Shown in pieces: positions 54,062 to 64,000 of a stretch of 64,000 nt of DNA; position 1 is the stretch's first letter; every line of letters begins with the position of its first letter. A program made the position numbers and the translations under genes. The stretch comes from Phlegmacium glaucopus (Eukaryota; Basidiomycota; Agaricomycetes; Agaricales; Cortinariaceae), in contig MU130707.1 of the NCBI GenBank assembly GCA_015039465.1, positions 217,330 through 281,329 on the forward strand. Direction: 5' to 3'. The notes under the pieces were generated by a model, which searched no databases, had not been told where the DNA came from, and was given only the letters and a program-made list of their open reading frames with translations.

Positions 54062-56310
54062 TTATACGTTTCCACTGTCTCCAGAAAAAGGGTACGGTTT
54101 AAGCAGAATAGCCTGCTCCTGATCATGTTGATGAGTAGGAATTTCAGGCTCCATTGGTGAAATCGGTAATGGCTGTCTCGAAGTCGTTGTCGGTTTTACA
54201 CCAAAAGCTTCTCCAAAGTCCTTTTTACCTCCTTCACGTGGTTGACCGTGTGTAGAAGGTTTCCCTCGCATGTAGTCGAAGAAGAAACGTAAAGAACCGA
54301 AAATCTCAAGAGCGAAATCGGCTAAAAATTGGAGTGTTTTTTTTTGTTGGTTTAGCAATGGTTTGGAAAAGGTGTTGAAAGTATACTGACTGATATTGAT
54401 CCTGAATTTGGGTGACGCGGAAAAAGAAAGGGGGCGGCAGGAAGATGAGCCAGAGAGGTTAGGAGGAGCAAAAAGAATCTTACGAATCCCAGAGTGGTCT
54501 CCAGATGCTTGTCGCGGGTAACCCTTCCTTGCGTGTGTATTCTTTAGGGCTGTATGCCCACCACATCAAGAGAGCAAAGAAGACCATCTAAGATCAGAGG
54601 ATCAAGAAAAGCCGACAGTTAATGGTAGGTTGCCTTTTACCTCGATACAAATCGTCAAAGCGTCCAAACCATCGGCTATATTTGTTGCCGTCCAAAATTC
54701 CGTACCTATGATATCACGTGCCTTGATCAACAAACTTCCCAAAAATTGCATAGAGCGTACATACCTTTAATGACCCTTCCTTCCAATGCTGAGAACTGAA
54801 GAGAGAATGTTATCATAGAAGCAAAGAAGATTATGAGATTCTGTGGGCTTACGACGAAAGATTGATAAAAGGTGAACATAACGATGAGCTTGATAGACAA
54901 GAATTTAGCTAGTGGGCGCCGTCCTTGGAGTTCTTCGTGTGTGAGGCCATAGAACATCAGCAGGCCGTAAAGGGCAAAGCTGAGATATAGAGCAAAGATT
55001 TACTATCTGAAACAGAGACGATGGGATAGACATGTATTTACCTGATGCTCACAAAGTCTATGGCGTTAAGATAAACCGAAGCATGATGCACATTAAATCC
55101 GTCAGCTTGACATAGTACTTCCAGTTTTTGGCAGATAATACCCGCTATTGAAACAGCTAAAAGGAACATAATCAGATGACCATCCGAAAGAGAGAATAAA
55201 TAAAAAAAGTGCATCATTATCAGGGGAGAGAGCGGGCGTACCAGGTCGAATGATAACATATTGCAATACCAACCACTATTTTCACAACTTGCGTGAGCTT
55301 TTGAAACATTATAGGAAAAGTGTGTACTTTGACGGTGTACATGAAATAAGGCTAGAAAATGGGCAGGTTTATTACAATCAACAGTCGAGTCTGAAAATGA
55401 GATGTTTTTGACCTTTGTTGGACGGTATCTCCAGCAGCAAAACTAATGAAGTATGGTTTGAGAGGTTTGACAATTTCGAGGTGAGGTGATCGAATAACAA
55501 ACAGGTATTGGGAGGGATTTCTTGTCTTTACGCTCTAAAGCCTTATCAGGGGAATGTCCAGACGCAGTTGAGGCAACAATATCAATGAGTAGAAGTCTTT
55601 TACAGGATGAGATTAGGCAAGCCATCTTTTTTAGATCAAAAAGTCATTGAGAACGTACAAAAATGCGCTTAGTGTGATTGCCTTTTTGTTCATTGTCGGG
55701 TCAGTCAAGTTTCAAGATGCTTCATTGATAAGTTTACCTCGTAAGCTGCGATTGGTCGATTTCTTTTTAGTCAGATGGGCGGTCGCCGTCGTGATTGGAC
55801 TAACGGAACGTACCAGCTTGAATGAATGAGTAATAGGTGAAAGCTCTGAAAAAACGAAATGAAAAGAAGGAGATGATGGCATAGACTGGAGGCATGTATA
55901 GGATGCGTAAGCTAAAACGGAGGGGGGGAGAACAGCATCAGTTCAAAACAATAAAGAAGGTTAGAGGGGATAAGAAAGGTTAACATTTGTCGTTGCTGAG
56001 CTGGATTCGTGTAATTCCTAGACAAAAAAAGCAACCAAGCATCAAAATCCATAATCTTCGATTACCCCCCTTCATCCATCCAAAGCGCACCTGCAGTGTT
56101 GCATGATGGAAACCAATGATATAATCGTCGTCTGCAAAAAAAGATTGAACATACATAGAAAAAAGGGAACTTTATATGAAAACATACGAGAGCTGTACAT
56201 CCCCCTGCAATGGCCCATCCTATCCTATGAGAATCCCAGTGTAATCCAGATGCATCCCAAAAGCTGCTCTGATCGGTAATAACCGTGTTTTCGCTGACTG
56301 AGCAAGGCAT
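54062..56310 (-). CDS. TMEM184/OST-alpha family membrane protein (many exons)
   Basis: Start ATG at 56310 (MPCSVSENTVITDQSSFWDA), stop at 54062. Exons can be followed in order: HRIGWAIAGGCTAL, TTIISLVSIMQHC, RNYTNPAQQRQM, ILRILYMPPVYAIISFFSFR, AITLSAFL, LLLIDIVASTASGHSPDKAL with KRSLPIP-type KKSLPIPVC, SIAGIICQKLEVLCQ, NAIDFVSI, LTHEELQGRRPLAKFLSIKL, FTFYQSF, ALEGRVIK, and a Pro-rich cytoplasmic tail. These are signature pieces of the TMEM184 (DUF300, SLC51A-like) family, seven-pass membrane proteins of endosomes or vacuole. Introns are 50-80 bp and about a dozen. The transported substrate in fungi is not established. Confidence 0.8.
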
Positions 56311-56811
56311 AATCGATGACCCTCTTGTTCTACCAGTAGGAGTTGGGCGTCGTTTGTACGGGGTGTCGAAAACCAGTTCGAGATGATAGAGGACAAATAA
56401 AAGGCCTAGTCTATAGTTCAAAGGCTGTCCTTGCCAACGGCCCCGGCTTACATACTCAACGGCAACCTGCGCCAAGCCTTGTCACACCGATCTTTGGGTA
56501 TATCCTTATTTTTACAGTGTTCTTAATAAAAAGTTCAATACTTCTACACTCCATTGAGGTTGATCCAAAGCCAAAAGACGTTTGATTCTCTAAATCCCCA
56601 TCCCTGATTTGCTTGTTAAATACTAGTATAGCAAAAACGTGTTCTGATTGTGACCTTGGCTGATTGATCATGATGCGGTGTAGCCGGGGGTTGTGTGTGT
56701 GTGCCTTGGTTACCAGGCCATTCCAATAAATAGGCGGGCCCCCAATTTTTAGTTTTCCCTCGAGCAGGCTCTCCAACACCAACCCCACACCCAAAATTTA
56801 ATTTTAAACAA

Positions 56812-58249
56812 ATGTCTTTCTCACTGCGGCTGGCCGCTTTAACATCTCTCCTATTCATCTCTCAGGTCTTTGGACTTGCAATCCCTCAGCTCGACAAGCG
56901 GTTTGTCTTTTTTTTTTTTTTCGGTTTTAATGCGCTGGTGAAGCTGACCTGTTGATTTTTGAAAGGGATCAACTTTGTAACGGTCATGCAGGACTCTGCG
57001 ATCGTAGTTACGGAAACGTCACCTTCCTTGGTGCTCATGACTCATTCGCGGACAGTTATAACCCTTTTGCACGTAAGGATTTAAAAAAAAGAACTCTTTG
57101 CTTGTTAGAACGATCTTTTTCTCATAATGTATGTAATACAGTCGCCAGGACCCAAGAATTCGATGTAGCTGCTCAGCTAACGATGGGCGTGAGGTTGTTG
57201 CAAGCGCAGGCCCACATGTGCGTTGCAACATTTCCTTTTCGTTGGTTGATTCTCATATACATCTAGGAATGCGAAAGACCTTCATTTCTGCCACACTAGT
57301 CAGTTTTTCATGGTTGCGTAATAGACGGCTCACACCTTACCTCTTTCTTTGTTCGTTATTACTCTAGCTTGCGTACGTCTCTTATCTGGCTTAAACAGGC
57401 ATTCATTTACCTTGCGATCAATAGGGTCTCTTCGATGGTGGCAAAGTTGAAGATTACTTCAAGAAAGTCGAACACTTCCTCGACAGACATCCAAACGAAG
57501 TCTTAACTATCATTCTTGCTAACCCCGAAGAAGTGTCGACTGACGTGTGGGAGCCCATTTTCGAAAGTACCGGTGAGTAGTTTTTATCGCCCTCATCTCT
57601 TTAGGGTGGAAATTTCTAAACTACAACAAAAAATAGGTCTCGCAAGCATGGCCTACGTTCCTCCCCAAACCCCGATGGCGCGTGGAGATTGGCCAACACT
57701 TAAAGAGATGTTGGATGCTGGAACACGTGTTGTTATCTTCATGGACAAAGGAGCTGACGATGGATCCGTCAACTATATTCTCCCACAATTCAGCATGGTT
57801 CGCACACTTCTTTTCCTCTCTCATCCCTCCCTTTTTTACTCAACATATACGACTTTTGTAGATGTGGGAGGATGAATACGATCCTACCAACCCCAAATTC
57901 CCATGCAAAGTAGATCGCACTGAAGGTCCTCTTGAACCTGCCGAGCAGCTCAGCTTGATCAACCACAACCTCAACACTAACATCATCCCCATTGGACGTG
58001 GTGTCAGAATTCCAGACCGTTTGGATAGCCCAAGGACGAACAGTGTCCATTCGTACGTTTCAGTGCATGCAAAGGGTGTAAACCGTTTACTGACTTTGGG
58101 ACAATCAAATCCGTTTTAGAATCACGGCTCATGCCCGTCACTGTGCTCCCCTCGCGAATGACAACAAACCTAACTTTGTTCTTCTTGACTTTGTCAATAT
58201 CGGCCAAGCTTCAATGGCTGTCGCTCACTTGAATGGTTTCCCATACTAA
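56812..58249 (+). CDS. Secreted PLC-like phosphodiesterase, copy 2
   Basis: Starts MSFSLRLAALTSLLFISQVF (signal peptide) and a Lys-Arg at the end of exon 1. The order of motifs matches copy 1: LCNGHAGLC, FLGAHDSFADSYNPFAR, QEFDVAAQLTMGVRLLQAQA, KDLHFCHTTC, LFDGGKVEDYFKKVEHFL, RGDWPTLKEMLDAGTRVVIF, FPCKVDRTEGP, LLDFVNIGQASMAVAHLNGF. Both catalytic His are kept. It lacks the C-terminal hydrophobic tail of copy 1 and so should be released rather than GPI-anchored. A 5-nt exon (CTTGC, 57368-57372) sits at the same place as in copy 1. About nine exons. Confidence 0.82.
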
Positions 58250-58517
58250 TAGTACCCGTACCTCCCCCTCCTACCTTAATGACAATTGTTTAGATGCCTT
58301 TGGGTGTAATATTTTGCTGTGCGAAATTCAAATTTTTTTTTGCTGCGCGATATACTTTGTTTCGTTAAATTCATATGTACCACAAGTGAATGGGTATATG
58401 TAATGTATACTGACTGTTCCCAAAGTGTCCTTTATCCGATATAAGTATGTGTAGAGTGTAAAAGTACACTCAGGATATATACGGTATACGGTAGCTTCCA
58501 CTCTCGAGTACTTGATT

Positions 58518-59266
58518 CTACACCGCTTCGGCACAAAGTCCACAACAAATACATTCCAAACAAACTGTCCAAGGGGGAAAAAAAAGAAGTTTTTATTAAA
58601 ACCACCATCAAAATAAATAAGAATGTGAAACGACATACCAAGTCCACCACAGCATGCACAGAGGTAGCATGGACAACACAAAGGGTTACTGAAGGAACCT
58701 TTACAACACCATGCTGACAACATGATTCCAAGTATGAGCACCACAAAAAGCCCAACAAATAAGACGATGAGATATACTAATACGCATAGACACCAAGTAA
58801 GTTTATGAAATAGTTGTTGAAATGGAGATATGTACTGACATTTGTTATGAATGAACATGTTCCCGGTATTGGTTGAAGTGGTATCGGACACCGCTCGTCC
58901 GACCAAGTTGTCGATTCCCAAATTTGACAGACCATGCCAGTTGACACAAGTCCAAGCGAGTAGACCGCCTAGAACCAAGAGGGCGAGAATGGCGGGTAAG
59001 AATAGCTGTCTCAATCGATTCTTGTGACATTCGTGGTGTTCTGAAGAAGAAGATGAATGATGATGCATCTCGTAATCATGGTGATTTTGAGCATCCTCGA
59101 GAGATTTCTCGCGAAAGGGGGAAGTGGCTATTGGTTGTTTGAAATCTAGGTTCACACTTGGTTGAGGTTGGTTGGTAACGGAGATCCGACCAGTAGTGTG
59201 GTTGTTGAAGGTAGACATTTGGGATGTGGGTGCGGGAGGGGAAGTTGAGGAGAGAGAGAGGCCCAT
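58518..59266 (-). CDS. Small membrane protein with Cys-rich C-terminal tail (3 exons)
   Basis: Model complement(join(58518..58564,58639..58776,58840..59266)), 203 residues. The N-terminal 90 residues are hydrophilic and His/Ser-rich (YEMHHHSSSSSEHHECH). A membrane span follows (LFLPAILALLVLGGLLAW) and a second hydrophobic segment (LIVLFVGLFVVLILGIML). The last 40 residues hold about 14 Cys in CC and CxxC pairs (CCPCYLCACCGG, CLECICCGLC), which suggests palmitoylation or metal binding. I do not recognise the family. It shares a 261-bp divergent promoter with the methyltransferase gene. Confidence 0.7.
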
Positions 59267-59527
59267 TGAATGGCGCTAGATATATGGCCTTCTCCTCGAG
59301 GCGGTGAAGCCGTGGCGCCAAGGGGGGACTAAGGGGGAGCCACTTTTTCCTTTCAAGGGCTTGGCAAGCGCAGTTAGGACCGCACAATTGGCATAAGATG
59401 CTGTGTCGAGAGAACCTTGGCGTTCGTCGGACGAGATCACATGGAGTCTGGACATCCATTTTATGGCCTTGTCATGCCGTCAAAACTGCGCTCAGTACTA
59501 AAAATATCTTATCATTTGACCACACAC

Positions 59528-60375
59528 ATGAAGCTCTCTAATGCGCTCGGTGTGCTAACAGACCTACGATTGGCGATCTCGTTTGCTCTATTACCTACCC
59601 TTAAAGATGTATTTCGTAACCCGATCCTGCTGCTTAGACCACAAACCCTTTCGCGTGCTTTTATGGCCAACCTTTGGGAAGCGATTGGGGATGGTGTAGA
59701 TCAAAATGGAAGAGATGTAAAAATTGACCTTATCACACCAAATGCATACGGATCTGTTCTTGACATAGGTGCAGGTTGGAGTTTGATTTCTCTTTTTCCC
59801 CTCCCATTTCTGGTTAATGATAGAGTATTCTGGCAGGACATGGACATAGCATTCAATACGTTGACCGGACCCGGGTATCACGATACATTGCTCTCGAACC
59901 TAACGTGCTTATGCACGAACGCATCAGAGCAAAAGCGAATGAAGCTGGCTTTCATGAATCAGACGGTACATTGATCATCCTATCATGCGGTGCCGAGGAC
60001 ACACACTCCATTCTCTCCTCGATTTCACAACAACAACACCAAGAAGACCACCCGGTCGACACTATAATATCGGTCCTTACTCTTTGCACAATACCAGAAC
60101 CGCAACGTACTATTTCAAAACTCATCCGCGATATACTCAAACCAGGCGGCCAATTGCTGTCCTACGAACATGTTTTGAGCTCTCGGCCCGATGTAGCTTG
60201 GTGGCAACGTTTTTGGGCACCTTTTTGGGCATGCGTATTTGATGGGTGTAGAATGGATAGACCGTCGAATGTGTGGATACGTGAGATTGATTGGAAGGAA
60301 TGGAAAGTTTGGAGTAAGCCTGGTGAAGAGGAGGAGAATCTATTTGGTCATAGTATTGGGAAATTTATCAAGTAA
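59528..60375 (+). CDS. METTL7-like class I methyltransferase (2 exons)
   Basis: Model join(59528..59774,59837..60375), 261 residues. A hydrophobic N terminus (LRLAISFALLPTLKDVF) suggests membrane attachment. SAM-binding motif I is VLDIGAG joined across the intron to HGHSIQYVDR, and the acidic ribose-binding position is in YIALEPN. The post-motif region ILKPGGQLLSYEHVLSSRPD, with WWQRFWAPFWACVFDGCRMD, resembles METTL7/TMT1 proteins, which methylate small thiols or other small substrates. The substrate is not known here. The ATG at 59528 follows a short leader; upstream in-frame residues seem non-coding. Confidence 0.8.
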
Positions 60376-61233
60376 AATACGTATTACATAAGTAATAATC
60401 TCTATCCGCTGATCGCCTGGGCAGTGCGTTATTGACTCTACTGTCCGTCCTTTTCATTTCGAATAGACGCCATAGTCAAAATCACTTCCTTGTTCCCACT
60501 GCTGAATCTCTGTTGTTGTTCGTTTGGGCTGGTCACAATAGATAACGGCGTTATCTCGTCTTCTGCAGCGTCTATTCAGCATTGTTCATCTTCTCATATT
60601 GATGCAGTCGAGATCCGGGTAGTGTGGATCAGGTGTTGATCAAAGCGATATTTCAGAGCTATCATAGATCTGATGTTGTTCGAATCCATTGAATAGAGGT
60701 GAGCTGATGAAGAAAAGAAAAGAAAAGACTCGGAAAACGACTCAATAACTCTTTCGTCCACCTAGATCAAATGAAACAACCGTGTTATCGTCTAGCTACT
60801 ATATCAACAACAGCCTCTTTCGAGGTTCATCAAGCGGTACTCCTCCAACACCGTCGACGACCAATTTAGGTTCCCTCCGTTCGAATCTGTCGTTTTTGTG
60901 ATTCGAGTTGTAACAAGGCGTTCGAATCTAACAGGGGCGAGTTTATATATGTCGAAAACTGGGAGCCAGTAGCTCACTTGCCATCAGAGTATCTGATAAT
61001 CACTATGATCATCTTTTTGGTGGCAGATTTCAACAATGGAAGCTACTCTGAGGCCAAACTTACCTTGGAAAACCTCGATTACCCAAAATAAGGCAGGTTG
61101 CATAGCCATTTTCTGCCTCAAACTAGTCAGCGTATATATGGCGATGCGATACACATTGTACCTGATCGAAGATCAGATTATGATTATGATAGTGACAGAT
61201 CATCACGAACTTCAAGCTTTTATCTCAGTCACT
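60376..61233. other. Intergenic and distal promoter region of DUF6534 gene 3
   Basis: No gene. 60760-60990 resembles 19555-19800 upstream of gene 1. From about 61020 the conserved DUF6534 upstream block begins (CATTTTCTGCCTCAAACTAG). Confidence 0.6.
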
Positions 61234-61240
61234 GTATTTG

Positions 61241-62037
61241 GGATAAAGCTATCCAGAAACCCCCGTTTCTAAGAGAAACCCGGGGTTTCAAAGATGTTGG
61301 GAAGAAACCCCCCCTCCATGAGCTGAGCAAGGTTGTTTGTATATGTTATCAGAAACCCCCAGGTCGGGGTTCAATAATAGTGCCGAACTCGTGCCGGCTA
61401 GATGTAGCATATCGTTCAATTGGGGTGAGGGTTGAACGTTGAGCGCTGAGCCCATTCAAATCACCTACTCCGATCTCTACATGCCCAACATTCAACCCCG
61501 CTTACCTTTCTCATGATTAGACTTCGTCTATCTGCTGTCCCTGGAGCATCTTGTCTCATGCAACCTTGTGTGGACTGAAGTTTTCACCCTGCTCATCATC
61601 ATCTGGATAGTATACATGCATGCATAATAGGCTCATATTAACATGGAAAACAAAGTATCTATACATTCAAACATTATATGTAGTAGTCCTGTGATATAAA
61701 TTATAATATATTTTGTACATTTTTACACCTTAAATTGTCCCTTGATCCTCCGGGGTCAATAGTAATCCACAGATTATGAATTTTTGTATGGAGAGTATCT
61801 AGTTATACTACAGCCGAAATATGTAGATTCAAATACATGATAGTCCCCTGGAGGTGCACTACTATGTCTTTGCAGCCAACCGATCGTTGGTCGGACTTTC
61901 AACGTCGGAAGGGAAAATATAGACTGCCGATTTAGTGCCGATAAGCGACTTTGGGGAGGAACCCGGGTTTCTGGATAACTTATTTAGAAACCCCGGGTTT
62001 CTTCTTAGAAACGGGGGTTTCTGGATAGTTTAATCCC
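61241..62037. mobile_element. 797-bp TIR element in the promoter of DUF6534 gene 3
   Basis: Ends are inverted for about 45 bp (GGGATAAAGCTATCCAGAAA left; the right end reads the same way inverted, with GGGATTAAACTATCC). Flanked by a 7-bp duplication TGTATTT (61234-61240 and 62038-62044; 8 bp is possible). Subterminal AAACCCGGGTTTC repeats occur. No coding capacity, so non-autonomous; the superfamily is not clear. Confidence 0.82.
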
Positions 62038-62063
62038 TGTATTTGATATAGAGACTAGACTCT

Positions 62064-62071
62064 TATATAAA
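62064..62071 (+). promoter_or_regulatory. TATA box of DUF6534 gene 3
   Basis: TATATAAA, 46 bp before the ATG and 26 bp after the right end of the TIR element. Confidence 0.6.
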
Positions 62072-62116
62072 GCAAGGGTCAGAGATGCAATAAGTCACTA
62101 TAATAGACACAAAGTC

Positions 62117-63336
62117 ATGAAGCTGAATCTTAAGGATGTTATCATTATCGCATTCTATCTCGAAGGCTTTCTGTACGGTAAGATATTTTTTCTACAACTG
62201 CTAAAGAAGTATAATAATAACCTGTCCCAGGACTGTATTCTGGCATATTCGCTATGTATTTACAAGACCATTGGACATCGAAAAAAGGCACCGCCAAGAA
62301 GAAAAATATCATTTTCTATGCTCTGTGTGCCCTATATATTCTATCTATTGTCAACGTTGTGCTTGATACAGCAGCTTTCTCAAATTCAGTTAGTAACAAT
62401 TCCATCGGCAACAATAACCATCTTGTTTTACACTTTCTCTTTTGCAGAATGACAGGGTAGTCCTCCACATAAGTTTCATTCAAAGCACAGTATCTGGTTG
62501 CTGCGACCTCATGGCTCAAGCTATCCTAGTATGTATAAACTACTATGCCTATCATTTATTTTATTCATGCAAACCCTTAAAGATATACCGTTGCTGGATT
62601 GTGTGGGGTTGCAATATCCGTGTCGTGATCTTTCCTTCAATCTTAGCATTCACATTCTTAGGTCAGTCAACCTATCTTATTTGACTACCAATTTCAATTC
62701 ATTGCCTCTAGCTACGTGGCTTGTAGGTACCAGTTCAATCTACATTTTCTCAGACGAACTTTTGGTCCCTGCCTGGGGGAATTGGCTGACTGTGGCAAGC
62801 GTCGCCATGTCCATGACTGTGAATGCTCTGATGACAGGCTTAATCGTGTTGAAGATCTTCAATGTATACCGTGAAGTCAAATTTGCCTCGGACCACCAAA
62901 CTTTGGACGTCACTGGTGGGAGCAAAATTCGGACCGTCATATTTGTGGTAATTGAATCTGGCATGGTACTGTTTTCAATCCAATTGGCTCGGCTCGTGGT
63001 TACCATTCTGCCAACGGACGCTGCCTATGAAGCTTATTTCATCATTGTTGCTATCCACCAAACGCTCAATGTGATTACAACATCACTCATTGTTACTTCT
63101 TATTTTACTAATAACATGGTCCTGTCTAGGGTATAACACCTACAATCATCCTTGTGCGGGTCTCAATGGGATTATCGTTTCACGACCAGGAGTCCATGAT
63201 AGAATCTACTGTCGAGACTCTGCGCTTTGCAGCTAGCAATCCAGATTCAGTAGCGGAAACGGGAGACGATATCGTGAACAGAGACGATGAAGCTGGCGTT
63301 CGAATAAGTGACGATATCCAGATGGTAGATAGATGA
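62117..63336 (+). CDS. DUF6534-type multi-pass membrane protein, copy 3
   Basis: Model join(62117..62177,62231..62388,62448..62528,62583..62661,62712..63070,63130..63336), 314 residues. Same six-exon plan as copies 1 and 2, with all frames open. Exon 1 starts MKLNLKDVIIIAFYLEGFLY. Hydrophobic segments include NIIFYALCALYILSIVNVVL and WGNWLTVASVAMSMTVNALM. The conserved IESGMVLFSIQLARLV and the tail GITPTIILVRVSMGLSFHDQ are present, and it ends RISDDIQMVDR. Its promoter is split by the TIR element, which may alter expression. Confidence 0.85.
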
Positions 63337-63466
63337 TCACATAGAGTCCAAACGCAGCTGTAGACACTACATCTTGCAGATATGGTACTTGCCTGTTAGG
63401 GCCGTCGTGACACGCGGCATACTATGCGAGTTCTTTTTTTCTTCTTTTTTCTTGGCTGTCCATAAC

Positions 63467-64000
63467 TTATTGTTGGGCTGGTAGTAATGAAACGGTCCAA
63501 TCACAGAACATCTGTAAAATTTAATACTTGTTAGCAAAAATACAAACAGCACCTATGAGTCTGACGACGAAAATCAATAAGTTGATAAAATTAATTTGAG
63601 AACAAGACGGGGACGTACATCATTGAGATCTTTTGTCGTATTCTTCTTCTTGTATTCTCCTACGTATGCAATATTGAACCGTTGTCCTGAGAAGGATAAC
63701 CACACTGAGAATATCTGAATCGTAGATTTAATAATCCATAGCATTAGCACAAAGGGGACTTACAGAGTGGCCCCTTTGTACCCGCACTCAGTTTGAAGCG
63801 CCTTTTCGCAGATGTGTAAGGAATATCTGTGCCAGGGTAGGAATTGTGGCTATGAGTACGATTTCAGAATGTCGCCTTGCAATTGACAGCATGAAATATA
63901 TAGGTACTCGCAGTGAGATATACTCTGTCAGCCAATTGAATATGCGACACCTGAAAATCATCGAAGCGCGTTTGTCTGACATGCTCCGTGGTTTGAAGGC
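63467..64000 (-). CDS. Possible gene at window edge, partial
   Basis: On the minus strand a set of spliceable pieces can be read: MSDKRASMIFR near 63980, a piece with SYSHSHNSYPGTDIPYTSAK, a piece with SGQRFNIAYVGEYKKKNTTK, and a last piece ending MFCDWTVSLLPAQQ with stop at 63467-63469. GT-AG junctions exist between them. The 5' end may lie beyond the window. I do not recognise the product, and this may be chance. Confidence 0.25.

Overview
The window looks like a transposon-rich stretch of a mushroom-forming basidiomycete (Agaricomycetes) genome. Evidence: short GT-AG introns of about 50-75 bp in almost every gene, DUF6534-type membrane proteins, a KDZ-type DNA transposon with its CxC cysteine-cluster protein, a FunK1-kinase fragment, a Tad-like LINE and Ty1/copia elements. 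No rRNA, convincing tRNA, CRISPR array or replication origin was seen. All reading was by eye; family names rest on recognised motifs, not on database searches.

Layout. 0.2-5.6 kb: a small TA-flanked MITE, one copy of a duplicated unknown gene, an F-box gene and a secreted Kex2-repeat gene. 5.6-9.9 kb: decayed DUF6534 upstream units, a solo copia LTR, and the second copy of the duplicated locus. 9.9-18.4 kb: an 8.5-kb composite DNA transposon that splits this second copy. It carries a KDZ transposase and a partner gene, and within it sits a 2.7-kb hAT-like element holding fragments of three or more host genes (NADP-isocitrate dehydrogenase, a Rheb-like GTPase, a FunK1 kinase). 18.7-26 kb: a LINE tail, DUF6534 gene 1, an unrecognised decayed gene and a complete Gag-only copia element. 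27-32 kb: a short-chain dehydrogenase gene and more DUF6534 relics. 32.2-41.1 kb: a copia element with apparently identical LTRs, interrupted by a near full-length Tad-like LINE. 41.5-51.1 kb: DUF6534 gene 2, an F-box-like gene, an ankyrin gene and a PARP-UBC fusion gene. 51.6-60.4 kb: a conventional gene block (two PLC-like phosphodiesterase paralogues, a TMEM184-family gene, a Cys-rich membrane protein, a METTL7-like methyltransferase). 60.4-64 kb: DUF6534 gene 3, whose promoter carries a 797-bp TIR element, and a possible gene at the edge.

Two themes stand out. First, a DUF6534 gene unit (about 400 bp of conserved upstream DNA plus six exons) has multiplied locally: three copies are intact and at least four are relics. 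Second, elements are deeply nested, and target-site duplications can be read directly for seven insertions. The strongest unusual objects are the gene-capturing hAT element inside the KDZ element, the Gag-only copia element, and the 5-nucleotide micro-exon shared by the two PLC-like paralogues.
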